Shown in pieces: positions 50,490 to 57,015 of a stretch of 64,000 nucleotides of DNA. Positions within the stretch are counted from its first letter, which is position 1. Each line of letters starts with the position of its first letter. The stretch is from Sycobia sp. Sy_11 (Eukaryota; Arthropoda; Insecta; Hymenoptera; Epichrysomallidae), in the NCBI GenBank assembly GCA_018907035.1, contig JACCIC010000052.1, forward strand, positions 1,562,501-1,626,500, given 5' to 3'. The translations under genes were made by a program, and so were the position numbers. The notes below the pieces were generated by a model. It searched no databases. It was not told where the DNA came from and worked only from the letters and a program-made list of their open reading frames with translations.

Positions 50490-53400
50490 CCCCTATTAGT
50501 TCTAATCTTGAAGATCTTAACGTCTTAATACCCGCCCATTTCCTTATAGAATGGGCGTCAACATTTATCTCAGATGAAGAGCCACCAGCCGCGCCAGAGA
50601 ATCATTTAGATCGGTATCATCTGTTACAGCGAGTATGTAAACAATTTTGGAAACGACATTCAGATGACTATTTCCAACATCTAACGAGGAAAGTGGAGAC
50701 AGGCAACTGAGAATTTTACCGTCGGTCGTCTGATTGTCCTAAAAGATGAACGTAAAACATCGGAAAAAGGGTCATTAGGACGCATACTCAAAGTTTATCC
50801 AGGGACAGATCGACTCGTGCGGGTAGTTATTGTGAAGATCGCATCTAATAACTTTCGATGTCACTTTACCCGTCAGTGCCCCTTACTTACGGATATGGAA
50901 CGTGATGATCTAGATCATCTGAAAAATAAACATTAATTATATATTAAGAAGAAATAAATAATATTCGTCCAACGGACGAGGGCAGATAGAATGTATGGAA
51001 AACAGGAAGGAAACTAGAAAGTTTGTTATGCCATTCAAATCATACTGGAATAGAAAGGGAATCAAATGCTTTGTTTCTGCAATGTTATCATAAACAATGC
51101 ATGGGACGTAATAACAATCCTTGGGATTCAGCCTCTACCGCCATGTATAAGCATGGAGTACAGACATCTACCGGGCATTGTTGGATCTCAGTATACCCCT
51201 TCTCTGATGAAAAATTCCTCCCTAAAGTATAGAGTTGTAGTAAGGGACATAAAAAGGCTTTCCTCTGTAAAATTTTGAGGAGCGCGACACTTCTTTGCGA
51301 GAAGGAATGATCACTTCTTCCTCGGTTTACATCTAGTACAGAAGATTTTACATGCAATCTATTACATCGTTATAGTTTTTGTCGCACTACTTTGCGGAGT
51401 ATCTCACGTGTACAGAGTATCTGGGTGCAGATGCGTGACTAGAGTGTTTGAGTTAATGTATGTGCGTGGTACAAAAAATAATTAGATCGGTATCTCAGCC
51501 CTTTAGTTGCCGTCGGCGAGGACGGTATCCCTACGACCATACGTTATAGAGTTGGTGCGCAATGTAAAGAAAAATCGCGGACATCCCCTTCCACATAAAA
51601 TATCACCTCGTATATTAGTTGTCAGGGAGCATACCTTTCAATCATTGGTAACAGACTTTTCAAAATTGATGTAATAAGTACCTATTACTTCATGGATAAA
51701 TTAATAATAACTATTAGTAGTTTAATTATCAGGTATGTGAATAAGTCTTTCCCGTTTTTTTTCATTTTTTGAGCCTTTATTGTGAAAAAATGGTTACAAA
51801 TGAATTATTGAAAGTATTGGCCATCGCTAGCTACAACTTTTTCCCATCTTTCTGGCACCATACGAATCCCGTTGCGAAAAAATTCGACCGGTTTGGCCTC
51901 TATCCAGTCATCCACCCATTTTTTGGCTTCCTCGTAGGAATGGAAGTGCTGGTCAGCCAGGCCATGCGTCATCGATCTGAAGAGATGGTAATCAGACGGA
52001 GCAACGTCTGGACTATAGGCGGGTGGGGTAGGACTTCCCATTTGAGCGTTTCTAAGTATGTTTTCACCGGCGGTGCAACATGTGGGCGAGCATTGTCATG
52101 TTGCAAAATAACTTTGTCGTGCCTGTCGGAGTATTGTGGCCGTTTTTCTCGCAGTGCGCGGCTCAAATGCATCAATTGTCGTCGATAGACCTCGCCTGTG
52201 ATCCTTTCATTCGATTTCAGAAGCTCATAGTAAACCACACCTAGCTGGTCCCACCATATACAGAGCATGAGCTTGGCGCCATGAATATTTGGCTTGGCCG
52301 TCGATGATGATGCATGGCCGGGTAGTCCCCATGATTTTCTTCGCTTCAGATTATCGTAACGTATCCACTTTTCATCGCCAGTCACGATACGATGCAGAAA
52401 ACCCTTTCTTTTATGTCGCTGAAGCAGCTGTTCGCAAGTGAAAAAACGCCGTTCGACGTCTCTCAGCTTCAGTTCGTACGGCACCCAATTTCCTTGCTTT
52501 TGGATCATTCCCATGGCTTTCAAACGCTTGGAAATGGTTGTTCGGTCAACTCCCAATGCTTCAGCAAGTTCTTCTTGCGTTTGACAAGAATCTTCATCAA
52601 GCAAAGTCGCCAATTCTCGATCTTCAAAGATTTGCGGCCGCCCGGAACGCTCCTTGTCTTCCACGTCGAAATCACCGCTTTTGAAGCGTCGAAACCATCC
52701 GCGAACACTTGAATCATCGACACAACCTTCTCCATAAGCCTCCTGAAGCAATCGATGCGTCTCGGCAGCAGATTTCTTCAAATTGAACCAAGAAAGTGAA
52801 ACTTCCCGCAAATGACGTCGACTCGGCTCAAATTTCGACATTTTCACGATATCAAAAATTTATGATGCGAAAAAATTTTAACTAATGTGTTAGTATGGAA
52901 TTGTTGACATATGAATAAGCTTTGATTATTACATATGTAACCATTGAATACTCGCACAGTATTGGTGGCGCCATCTCTTACAAAAAACGGGAAAGACTTA
53001 TTCACACTCCTAATATAATCTTACATGGCAAGAAAAAAGTACTTTAAAAACTGACGCTATTATGTATTATAGAATGCCAAGATCTTATGATTTTTAATAT
53101 AAATTTTTTTATTTAGAATTTATCGTTAGAATAAAATATAAGAGTTTTAAACATAATATATACTTTTATTAGATAACAATTCATGTTTGACATCATTTTT
53201 GTTATGACATCAGTATTGACCCCTTAATACTTAACAGATATTATGGAATCATTTAATATCTCTAGTAATATTATTTAATGATCGACGTATTCGTATGCTT
53301 TCTCTATAAACCATAAAGTAACAGTGAAATAGGTTTTTTAAAAAACAGTATTATTTATAATATATAATATATCACTAGTAAAAATAATAAGAAAATAATT

Positions 53401-54065
53401 AAATCTTCACAACTTTTCTGGATATTTATTAGACAAACATCATTAAGACAACTTATACGTACCTGTAATATAATTAGTGCTCGTTTATAATTATAAGCAT
53501 AAACAGAATATAATTTAAAATATGGCGCTAATTTGCAAAATGCCAATGCAACATTCTCGGGATTTTGTTTTAATTCCTTCAATAATTCTCCATTGACATT
53601 ATATAACGTTTCTATGTTTTCAAATAGAGTGGTATATGAAGTTTGATCTAATAATTTTTTTTCATAAATTGGTTTCATAAAAAACTAAAAGTTTAAATTA
53701 TTAACTAATTAGTATTTTAAAATCTATAAATTTTCTAATTGATTAAGAACGTCTACCTCTTGAATAATCTCTAATTGGTGCAAATATTTTATTTCTGAAG
53801 ACAATATTTCTTGAATAGTTTGAGCTCTCAAACTTTCTTCTTTTCTTATTTCATCCATTTTATTAATTTCGTCTAAGGCATTTAATACTAAATAAAAAAT
53901 TTATAAATCATTCAGAATTTTATATAAAAATTTGATAACTGTATATAATTTAAAAGTAACTGCACCTTTCAGTCTCGTTCGAGTAGTTAACATATTTCTT
54001 TTATCAATTATTTCTTTGAGCTCTGCGCTCAAGCTAGTGGTTTTTGGTGTTCTTGGAGAATCCAT
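25913..54065 (-). CDS. Rho guanine-nucleotide exchange factor (Dbl family, DH-PH), eight coding exons
   Basis: Predicted activator of Rho-family GTPases: the DH domain catalyses GDP release and the PH domain usually tunes membrane binding. Joining eight exons (100, 131, 222, 187, 404, 144, 243 and 186 bp) gives 1617 bp, or 538 aa plus stop, with all phases consistent. DH is about residues 55-246: it opens with AQTIQEILSSEIKYLHQLEI, continues with NVALAFCKLAPYFKLYSVYA, and has the diagnostic LLIAPIQRIPRYKLLLKE. PH is about 254-350 and ends with the usual tryptophan helix (ESWIQALQEAVKK). The tail (about 351-538) is basic and Ser/Asn-rich and I do not recognise it. The DH-PH pair looks closest to FGD or ARHGEF39-type exchange factors, but no FYVE domain is seen. 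Exons are separated by TE-filled introns of about 10.1 and 14.6 kb. Domain call firm, exact orthology unknown. Confidence 0.88.
26216..26458 (-). CDS. RhoGEF coding exon 7 (C-terminal tail)
   Basis: Acceptor TTATTATAG, donor AAAAAT/GTAAGT, exactly 81 open codons in phase 0. It is rich in Ser, Asn and Lys and contains FFLAFKRFKKASLEVDSSIN and RIKAWIDSAGKKSRKLE. I recognise no domain. The strong splice sites and a continuous frame in an otherwise stop-rich AT background argue for a real exon. Confidence 0.72.
27610..27753 (-). CDS. RhoGEF coding exon 6 (end of PH, basic linker)
   Basis: Acceptor ATTGGCAG, donor GATGAG/GTAAAA, 48 codons in phase 0 (residues 349-396). Its start, YIECRQTLRKDSSSR, continues the PH terminal helix smoothly from exon 5. 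It then has RTPLRRISRFQNEG and a strongly basic cluster, EKRKKRKRP, that could act as a nuclear localisation signal. Linkage to exons 1-5 across 14.6 kb rests on phase, orientation and this continuity. Confidence 0.75.
28200..28425 (+). pseudogene. non-LTR retrotransposon endonuclease scrap
   Basis: Plus-strand reading gives IGRDFMAWATESNGEIRLLT and then ASSVDLTFVDHTIIGEELDC with KVSD. This matches the C-terminal half of LINE AP-endonucleases, where SxxDLT and a terminal SD(H) are conserved. A stop follows. Too short to assign to a clade. Confidence 0.45.
28973..29022. repeat. GT microsatellite
   Basis: (TG)n between the LINE scrap and the gag scrap. A second (GT)n is at 63583-63654. Confidence 0.95.
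29035..29300 (+). pseudogene. gypsy gag scrap, direct repeat of 62690-62957
   Basis: About 265 bp nearly identical to 62690-62957. Translated in pieces it gives PNESIE, YLKNMR and DKVYQKLYLGIINKINRKDF, the capsid part of Ty3/gypsy Gag (compare QLDRVYRNLNP at about 10620). Several stops. It runs into a CT microsatellite at 29300-29358. Confidence 0.75.
29359..30729. other. no gene seen; CT and TA microsatellites
   Basis: Holds (CT)n at about 30101-30159 and (TA)n at 30318-30359, and otherwise unrecognised AT-rich DNA with two slightly GC-richer patches (29490-29600 and 30000-30100). Confidence 0.5.
30732..31563 (-). mobile_element. mariner, TTAGGAGG terminal family, internally deleted
   Basis: Inverted ends begin TTAGGAGG and contain TTTCCGAC on both sides, flanked by TA at 30730-30731 and 31564-31565. 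At 832 bp it is shorter than a full mariner. Minus-strand scraps include a LHDNAWSHVVKT-like second catalytic block near 31000 and an ASKPPSFFR-like C-terminal segment near 30900. No intact ORF. The same terminal family begins at 45628. Confidence 0.8.
31566..32859. other. AT-rich intronic DNA, no gene
   Basis: Only a small duplication is noted: TTGCGA, then GTGCTCCTCAAAAGA, occurs at about 31578 and 31648. Confidence 0.45.
32860..33217 (-). pseudogene. mariner interrupted by R1-type LINE, 3' half
   Basis: Minus-strand reading gives NIHVNKVMLCI, DQKGV, then NVQNMRLSISRYFSQREHSA and SGWAILPQPPYNPD, the middle and C-terminal half of a mariner transposase. The 5' half is at 37128-37644. Both halves end in TTACGTGAATATTCT, the duplicated target of the LINE. 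Confidence 0.78.
33203..33217. repeat. 15-bp target-site duplication, left copy
   Basis: TTACGTGAATATTCT, identical to 37113-37127. The two copies flank the R1-type LINE exactly. Confidence 0.85.
33508..33768 (-). pseudogene. C-terminal end of R1-type ORF2
   Basis: Just upstream is CSCGEADAPEHVL, resembling the Cys/His motif after RT in R1-type ORF2. The open frame here (86 aa) is charged and helix-prone. Its identity is uncertain. Confidence 0.4.
33897..35697 (-). pseudogene. R1-type reverse transcriptase
   Basis: Read in several frames: linker (35697-35509), fingers with KLGKAPGPDSFD (35567-35121), then SSRQYGSRRGRSTEDAI, KGCPQGSVLGITLWNLVLD and the catalytic AYADDIALLVEG (34706-34503). 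The thumb and connection region is 34460-33897 (LIRITGAYRTTSADALTVIT). Multiple stops and shifts. Confidence 0.83.
35719..36468 (-). pseudogene. R1-type AP-endonuclease
   Basis: Open for 249 codons. It has ILCLREPYQRSGRI (catalytic Glu block), VSRYFQLSHEIGVHL, SVDANARSYLWGS (the GDFNA block altered to VDANA) and NVDVTLVT. The final SDH block reads SNHKTITF, with Asn for Asp. In active elements it nicks the target DNA; the changes suggest this copy is dead. Confidence 0.8.
36570..37112 (-). pseudogene. R1-type Gag, C-terminal part with three zinc knuckles
   Basis: The 5' part is read as PKVIVYDVPR then NNWVVEVTANMRELLLERKR after frameshifts. From 36914 the frame is open and contains CYKCLGYDHISKFC, CSHCALNGHGSKDC and a third CINC...H...C knuckle, as in R1, TRAS and related LINEs. 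These bind the element RNA. Confidence 0.82.
37113..37127. repeat. 15-bp target-site duplication, right copy
   Basis: TTACGTGAATATTCT, partner of 33203-33217, inside mariner coding sequence. Confidence 0.85.
37113..37644 (-). pseudogene. mariner interrupted by R1-type LINE, 5' half
   Basis: Starts at the right with terminal sequence TTGGGTGTAC in element sense next to TA (37645-37646). It aligns by eye with the plus-strand copy at 39517. It includes CIVTGNK (first catalytic block, degraded) and NPKLRKSYTKPDEP, then reaches the target site shared with 33203-33217. Confidence 0.75.
37811..37880. repeat. TA/CATA microsatellite
   Basis: (TA)n degrading to (CATA)n, in otherwise unrecognised DNA between 37647 and 38640. 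Confidence 0.9.
38640..39245 (+). pseudogene. mariner transposase remnant
   Basis: Plus strand: RRVSAKFIAKLLNLDQKNH, first catalytic block AIPDDESWIYYSQTEES, then a shift to TVNKKYYLEVMRRLQEHLLI. A deletion removes the second Asp block. Then SSDLIPSDFFIFRKLKK and IKTASLKELKAIPKS-like C-terminal segments. About 0.6 kb with stops. Confidence 0.75.
39517..40080 (+). pseudogene. mariner 5' half, TTGGGTGTA family
   Basis: Begins TTGGGTGTAGAAG next to TA and follows the same leader as 37113-37644 in reverse. Coding scraps: LKSDNFKVQDKGRSGK, FEDEELKALINKDPC and VTQQVIFLRLKALGF, the N-terminal HTH region. Lost before the catalytic domain. Confidence 0.7.
40323..41608 (-). mobile_element. complete mauritiana-type mariner, 1286 bp, possibly active
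   Basis: Inverted ends share GTGAATAAGTCTTTCCCGTT, flanked by TA at 40321-40322 and 41609-41610. It carries one uninterrupted transposase. Size and organisation are those of a full mariner. A second copy at 51729-53013 differs at only a few positions, indicating recent movement. Confidence 0.92.
40399..41442 (-). CDS. mariner transposase, 347 aa, intact
   Basis: Cut-and-paste transposase of the Tc1/mariner superfamily. N-terminal helix-turn-helix DNA-binding region (about 1-120), linker WVPYEL, then a DDD catalytic domain: TGDEKW, HDNARPH and SPDVAPSDYHLF, with 34 residues between the second and third Asp, the mariner D34D spacing. It ends PERWEKVVASDGQY as in mauritiana-type mariners; Mos1 is 345 aa. 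ATG at 41442, with an alternative at 41436 (MSKFEP) that fits the family start better. No frameshift or stop. Close to ant Mboumar-like elements by recollection, not by search. Confidence 0.92.
   Translation of the reverse strand: MKMSKFEPSRRHLREVSLYWFNLKKSAAETHRLLQEAYGEGCVDDSSVRGWFRRFKSGDFDVEDKERSGRPQIFEDRELATLLDEDSCQTQEELAEALGVDRTTISKRLKAMGMIQKQGNWVPYELKLRDVERRFFTCEQLLQRHKRKSFLHRIVTGDEKWIRYDNLKRRKSWGLPGHASSSTAKPNIHGAKLMLCIWWDQLGVVYYELLKSNERITGEVYRRQLMHLSRALREKRPQYSDRHDKVILQHDNARPHVAPPVKTYLETLKWEVLPHPPYSPDVAPSDYHLFRSMTHGLADQHFHSYEEAKKWVDDWIEAKPVEFFRNGIRMLPERWEKVVASDGQYFQ
41625..42045 (-). pseudogene. mariner 3' half
   Basis: Minus-strand frame with RPDLWAENSWFFHHNNSPAH (second catalytic block, Asp changed to Asn), then SDFLAKHKMKPIAQPPYSPD with VPCDFLLF (third Asp kept) and NSLKKLKAISAEAYNRCMEN. 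N-terminal half absent; the break is next to a CG/CA-rich stretch at about 42067-42086. Confidence 0.8.
42050..42395. other. intronic DNA next to RhoGEF exon 5
   Basis: No gene; a short (CG)n(CA)n stretch at its left end. Confidence 0.5.
42396..42799 (-). CDS. RhoGEF coding exon 5 (end of DH, PH domain)
   Basis: Acceptor TTTCCTTAG, donor AAGAAA/GTAAGT, residues 214-348. It encodes the last DH helix (INSLVAEYEDTQKLLELQKH) and a PH domain: GRKLLRQGPLMRVSRRG opens the first strand, SFRRHFVLLSDTLLYCKG forms strands 2-3, and the terminal helix has SWIQALQEAVKK. Phase 0 at its end fits exon 6, 14.6 kb downstream. Confidence 0.9.
43153..43339 (-). CDS. RhoGEF coding exon 4 (DH domain, CR3)
   Basis: Acceptor ATATTTCAG, donor CAAG/GTATGT, residues 152-213. 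It holds the most conserved DH signature, LPSLLIAPIQRIPRYKLLLK, the GTPase-contacting helix. It starts in phase 0, matching exon 3, and ends in phase 1, matching exon 5. Confidence 0.9.
43340..45627. other. intron 3 DNA, nothing recognised
   Basis: AT-rich. Patches at about 44450-44690 and 45290-45480 are less AT-rich and may be old LTR or transposon fragments, but no motif supports that. Confidence 0.4.
45628..46230. mobile_element. chimeric mariner: two N-terminal halves facing each other
   Basis: The left part (45628-46021, plus strand) begins TTAGGAGGCGAA after TA and encodes MNCDKLVFRHILLHYFDLKK through ECSGQPKKFEDHG, a mariner HTH region. The right part (about 46022-46230, minus strand) is the start of a different mariner that matches 18740-18950 (MEQKFRATVRDKILC). 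They join at TCACGGCCTTTTTTAAAAT, a sequence also present at about 18740. Confidence 0.7.
46866..48062 (+). mobile_element. mariner, TTAGGTTGTC terminal family, 1.2 kb
   Basis: Both ends read TTAGGTTGTCAAAT, flanked by TA at 46864-46865 and 48063-48064. About 90 bp shorter than a full mariner because of an internal coding deletion. Confidence 0.88.
47002..47985 (+). pseudogene. mariner transposase, frameshifted and lacking the third Asp region
   Basis: MEFTNAAIRAILKFSFVKGK starts the HTH domain; CRMI...LDRINACNVLLKRNELNP and MVTGDEKWITYDNIKRKRSW give the first Asp; FHQDNARPHITL gives the second. After RQKL about 26 codons, including YSPDLAPSD, are missing, and the frame resumes at LFLSMTNALGGVKLDSKEAF to NGAYLK. 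Several frameshifts and stops. Not functional. Confidence 0.85.
49020..50940 (+). pseudogene. BEL/Pao LTR-retrotransposon pol remnant
   Basis: Plus strand in pieces: LLVTKTKDTAVTTI with FELCGATLSVKLIEQLE (RNase H entry region), HGVDYAGPFQLQ (integrase first Asp), then IPPIMPHSGVLWEASVK (integrase Glu block). After a TA microsatellite (50441-50486) come PPAAPENHLDRYHLLQRVCK, QFWKRHS and GRILKVYPGTDRLVRVV, with LLTDMERDDLDHLKNK before a stop, the typical BEL/Pao Pol C-terminal domain. Many stops. Confidence 0.8.
50941..51728 (+). other. possible BEL/Pao 3' end
   Basis: GGACGAGGGCAG at about 50977-50988 is a purine-rich tract where a BEL/Pao polypurine tract is expected, followed by TGTATGG which could start an LTR. 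No second LTR was found. Confidence 0.3.
51729..53013 (-). mobile_element. second mauritiana-type mariner copy, 1285 bp
   Basis: Same ends and TA flanks (51727-51728 and 53014-53015) as 40323-41608 and almost identical throughout. It lies in the same orientation, in a different intron of the same gene. Confidence 0.92.
51805..52847 (-). pseudogene. mariner transposase with 1-bp deletion
   Basis: Identical to the 347-aa transposase except a few substitutions (for example Tyr to Ser in VSLSWFNL and Ser to Gly in KRKGFLHR) and loss of one C at about 52017. The frame breaks after LPHPP, before the third catalytic Asp. The remainder continues in another frame (SPDVAPSDYHLF) to the normal end. Confidence 0.92.
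53463..53684 (-). CDS. RhoGEF coding exon 3 (DH domain, CR1-CR2)
   Basis: Acceptor CTTTTAG, donor TTACAG/GTACGT, phase 0 on both sides, residues 78-151. It carries the FENIETLYNVNGELLKELK and KLAPYFKLYSVYAYNYKRAL helices of a DH domain. The next coding exon is about 10.1 kb away across intron 3. Confidence 0.88.
53757..53887 (-). CDS. RhoGEF coding exon 2 (start of DH domain)
   Basis: Acceptor TTTATTTAG and donor GAG/GTAGAC. It completes a split valine codon and encodes residues 34-77, including the first DH helix (AQTIQEILSSEIKYLHQLEI). Flanking introns are only 78 and 72 bp, typical of insect minimal introns. Confidence 0.85.
53966..54065 (-). CDS. RhoGEF coding exon 1 (start codon)
   Basis: Begins with ATG at 54065 (MDSPRTPKTTSLSAELKEII) and ends in phase 1 before a GTGCAG donor. 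The sequence just upstream on the minus strand, TTTTACAG then GTTTGTTTTACA, looks like a 3' splice site about 12 bases before the ATG, so a 5' UTR intron is likely. A GTAAGT at about 54230 could be the matching donor. The ATG is the first in the exon frame. Confidence 0.8.
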
Positions 54066-54409
54066 TGTAAAACAAACCTGTAAAATTAAAAAAATCTATT
54101 ATATAGTTTGAGGATATACTATTTTTATATTGTATTCGTATATATAAAAATACCTTTTAGAAACATTAAAATAAAATATATTTTTAATGGCATCCGCAAA
54201 ACTTGTCTTTTCGTGCGTGTTTCACTTACGAAAATTAGCTATTTAGAGTACTCTAGTGTAAAAGTTGTGTAGTGAAATATCAATTGATCACGTTTGTATG
54301 AATAGAAAGAGCAGATAGAACAGGAAACTCCGTTCAAATTGTCTCAAATTACATGACTCAAATCATTAATTTTTTTGTTAAAAAATATTAAATTTTTTAT
54401 TAAAAAAAA

Positions 54410-55161
54410 TGGCAGAAATGTTAAATGTTGAACTAAAAACATTTTCCGATGGTTTAAAAGTTATAGAAAAGATCCAAAAGTGCAGACAATGGGTGCACAT
54501 GAATAGAATGAAAGGCAGATGGCAAACCGAAAAAACACCTGTCAAATTTTGCTTCTAAGTTGATTTTAGATTATAAATAACAAATACTAATTTTAAAAAT
54601 CCTCAATAGAAAAAAAACGTGAGTTAATCAGGAACAATATTCAACATCGATTGTAAAACCAGATCGATTCGACAAGAAGAGAATGATGTGTTTTTAATCG
54701 GACCAGAGTGGCGTGGTGTATTATAAATTGATAAAAACTCATGAAACATTTAATACGGATCGCTACCGACAACAAATGATCAATTTGAATCATAAATTGA
54801 TCGACAAAGACCAGAACGGACCAGAAGATAATTTGGCTCCATGAAAATGCACCTCCTACACAAAATATAAAACCAGTTGACTGACAGTTGCTATCCCACC
54901 GACTATATTCATCAGATTTAGCTCCTTCCAACAACATTTGTTTTAATCAATGGGACACCCATTGTCTGAGCAGTACTTCGATTCCTATTAAGATGTTGAA
55001 AATTAGGAATCTGAGTTTACTTTAAAATACAAATAATTCTATTTTTGTGGTGAAAATATATAAAAAAAACGGCTAATACTTTGAATAAAATATTTTTCAC
55101 TTTCCAACTAAAATCAATGTTATTTTCATAAAAAACGCTCACTTCATACCGATACACCTGG
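54410..55161 (+). pseudogene. mariner remnant upstream of RhoGEF, CAGGTGTA family
   Basis: Plus-strand scraps in order: IEKIQKCRQWVHMN (end of HTH region), SGVVYYKLIKTHETFNTDRY, IWLHENAPPT (second catalytic block, Asp to Glu) and SSDLAPSN (third Asp to Asn). The right end is the reverse complement of CAGGTGTATCGGTATGAAG next to TA. About 0.35 kb upstream of the RhoGEF start codon. Confidence 0.72.
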
Positions 55162-55165
55162 TATT

Positions 55166-55198
55166 TATAATAATAACAATAATAATAATAATAATTTA
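55166..55198. repeat. AAT microsatellite
   Basis: (ATA/AAT)n at the 5' border of the R1-type LINE. Confidence 0.9.
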
Positions 55199-55986
55199 TT
55201 ACTGTGAGGCCTTCAGTTCGTGGGGCCTTGAGTTCAGCTACCACACGCGTCCCCGGGGTTGCGGATAGGGGAACGACCACTCGCGGTCAGTCACGAAATA
55301 ACCACTTCTAAGAGTGACGAATAAGTGGCCGTGGACAAGAACTTCGAGCGAAAATATTAGTATTCGCCCGTCTACACACCCACTCATCATTCACACACCT
55401 ACATATCTGTAAGATAGCCGTACTCGGACTGCGGAGTATTTCGGGAACTCTATAAACGAGTTTCCCACGAATCGTGGAGATGGAGACCCTATAAACGGGT
55501 AACTTCCAGGCGGGTTATGAATGAATGAGAGGCCCTATAAACAGGCATCTCTCACGTATGAATGTGACCAGTTTGAGCGACGGCAAGGTCTTGCGGATGC
55601 AGTGATTACTTGTTGATTGGTGGAATTAGCTGCGAGGGAATCACTTCATGCTTATGTGCGTTCCCCTGAGGGTACAGTTGTAAAACCAGATGGCACTCCT
55701 GGGCCGCCAAAAGTAGGGGGCCCGAACCCAGTCTAGCCAACATGGGAGGCTGCCCCACACAGTGGTAAGACATCGTCAGACGTCAAATCTCGCTTCTCGT
55801 AGTAGTGCCGTATGGCGTACGGATGGGACGCTGTTGCGAGTCGTGGGGGAGGAACAGTCGCGGCCACCGGAATGTAGGAGCGCTTCAGTATTGGGGAGAT
55901 TCAGGACGCTGAACCGTCATCTCCAACAAGTGATCCTCCTGACCATCACAAATATAAAACATTTAACACAAGTTAATAATATAACC

Positions 55987-57015
55987 ATGAAAGGTGATAA
56001 AAAAATAATAGCAGGCTCTCGAGTGCCGCCTGCAAGCGACTCAGTAGAGTCAATGGAGCTTCCCGGCACTCCTATCACACCAGTAGGCAACCTGGCTGGT
56101 GTGACAGAAAATGTTACAGATAGCAGTATGAATGAAAGTGCGAATGTTTATAAATCGCCGGCAACTTGGGAAGCTGCTGAGTGTAAATTGCAGGAGCAAT
56201 TTTACACAATAAGCAGAGTCCTAAGTAAAATGATGGAAAGGACTTGCATACAAAAAAATGTAAGTCAAATAATAAAAAACGGTCTGAGGGAGATCAATGA
56301 AGAAGTGGAAATCGGACAGTATGAACTGAAGCGAATGAGACTGCTCCGATAAAAACAGAAAGATAAAGGACGGAGTGAATGCGAAGAGGCAACTCCTCAA
56401 AAACGGAAAAGAGACCGTCAGACCCCTACTCCGGAGCAGGCGGCCGCACAACAGCGGACGACCGAGACCGAAACATGGGCGACGGTGGTCTCAAAAAATA
56501 GAAAACCGAAAACGACCGAGACGGACAACAAAGGCATGGGAGGAGCGATCATGATCAAGCCGGCTGAGGGACAGACGTACGTAGACGTGGTACGAACAAT
56601 ACGGCAAAAGGTGGACCCTGATAAGTGTAATACTCAAGTCAGAACAATAAGAAAGACAAAAGACGGCGCGGTACTTTTACAGCTCTCCAAACAGAACAAC
56701 GAGACGGACTTCCGACAGGTTCTTCAAGATGCTGTCGGAGAGACTGGACGCGTAAACGATTTGACCTCCAGGGTGACACTGAAATTCCTAGACTTGGACT
56801 GTGTCACGACCGACGAGGACATCGCGAACGCGTTAAATCGAGAAACGGGACGGACTGCAGACCATCGGCCCCAGGTTTTCGACGTTAACAGTCGAGGACA
56901 GAGAATGGCGGTCTGCGATTTTGACGTAAAAGAGGCTACCGACCTATTAAGGAAAGGGCGTATTAAAATCGGGTGGGTTATATCAAGAATAAGAGCAAGG
57001 ATACGCGTTCCCTGA
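55987..57015 (+). pseudogene. R1-type Gag, one stop, zinc knuckles deleted
   Basis: ATG at 55987 (MKGDKKIIAGSRVPPASD). The frame has one stop at 56350-56352 and then runs open to 57015. It includes KRKRDRQTPTPEQ, ETWATVVSKNRKPK and a central domain with KTKDGAVLLQLSKQ and RGQRMAVCDF, ending GWVISRIRARIRVP just where the CCHC knuckles should begin; these are missing. Confidence 0.8.

Larger units (their letters stand above)
43340..53462 (-). other. RhoGEF intron 3 (10.1 kb, transposon-filled)
   Basis: Bounded by GTACGT at 53462 and a TTTCAG acceptor at 43340. It contains a chimeric mariner (45628-46230), a deleted mariner (46866-48062), a BEL/Pao remnant (about 49020-50940) and a mauritiana-type mariner (51729-53013). 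The stretches 43340-45627, 46231-46865, 48065-49019, 50941-51728 and 53016-53462 show no recognisable gene. Confidence 0.8.
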
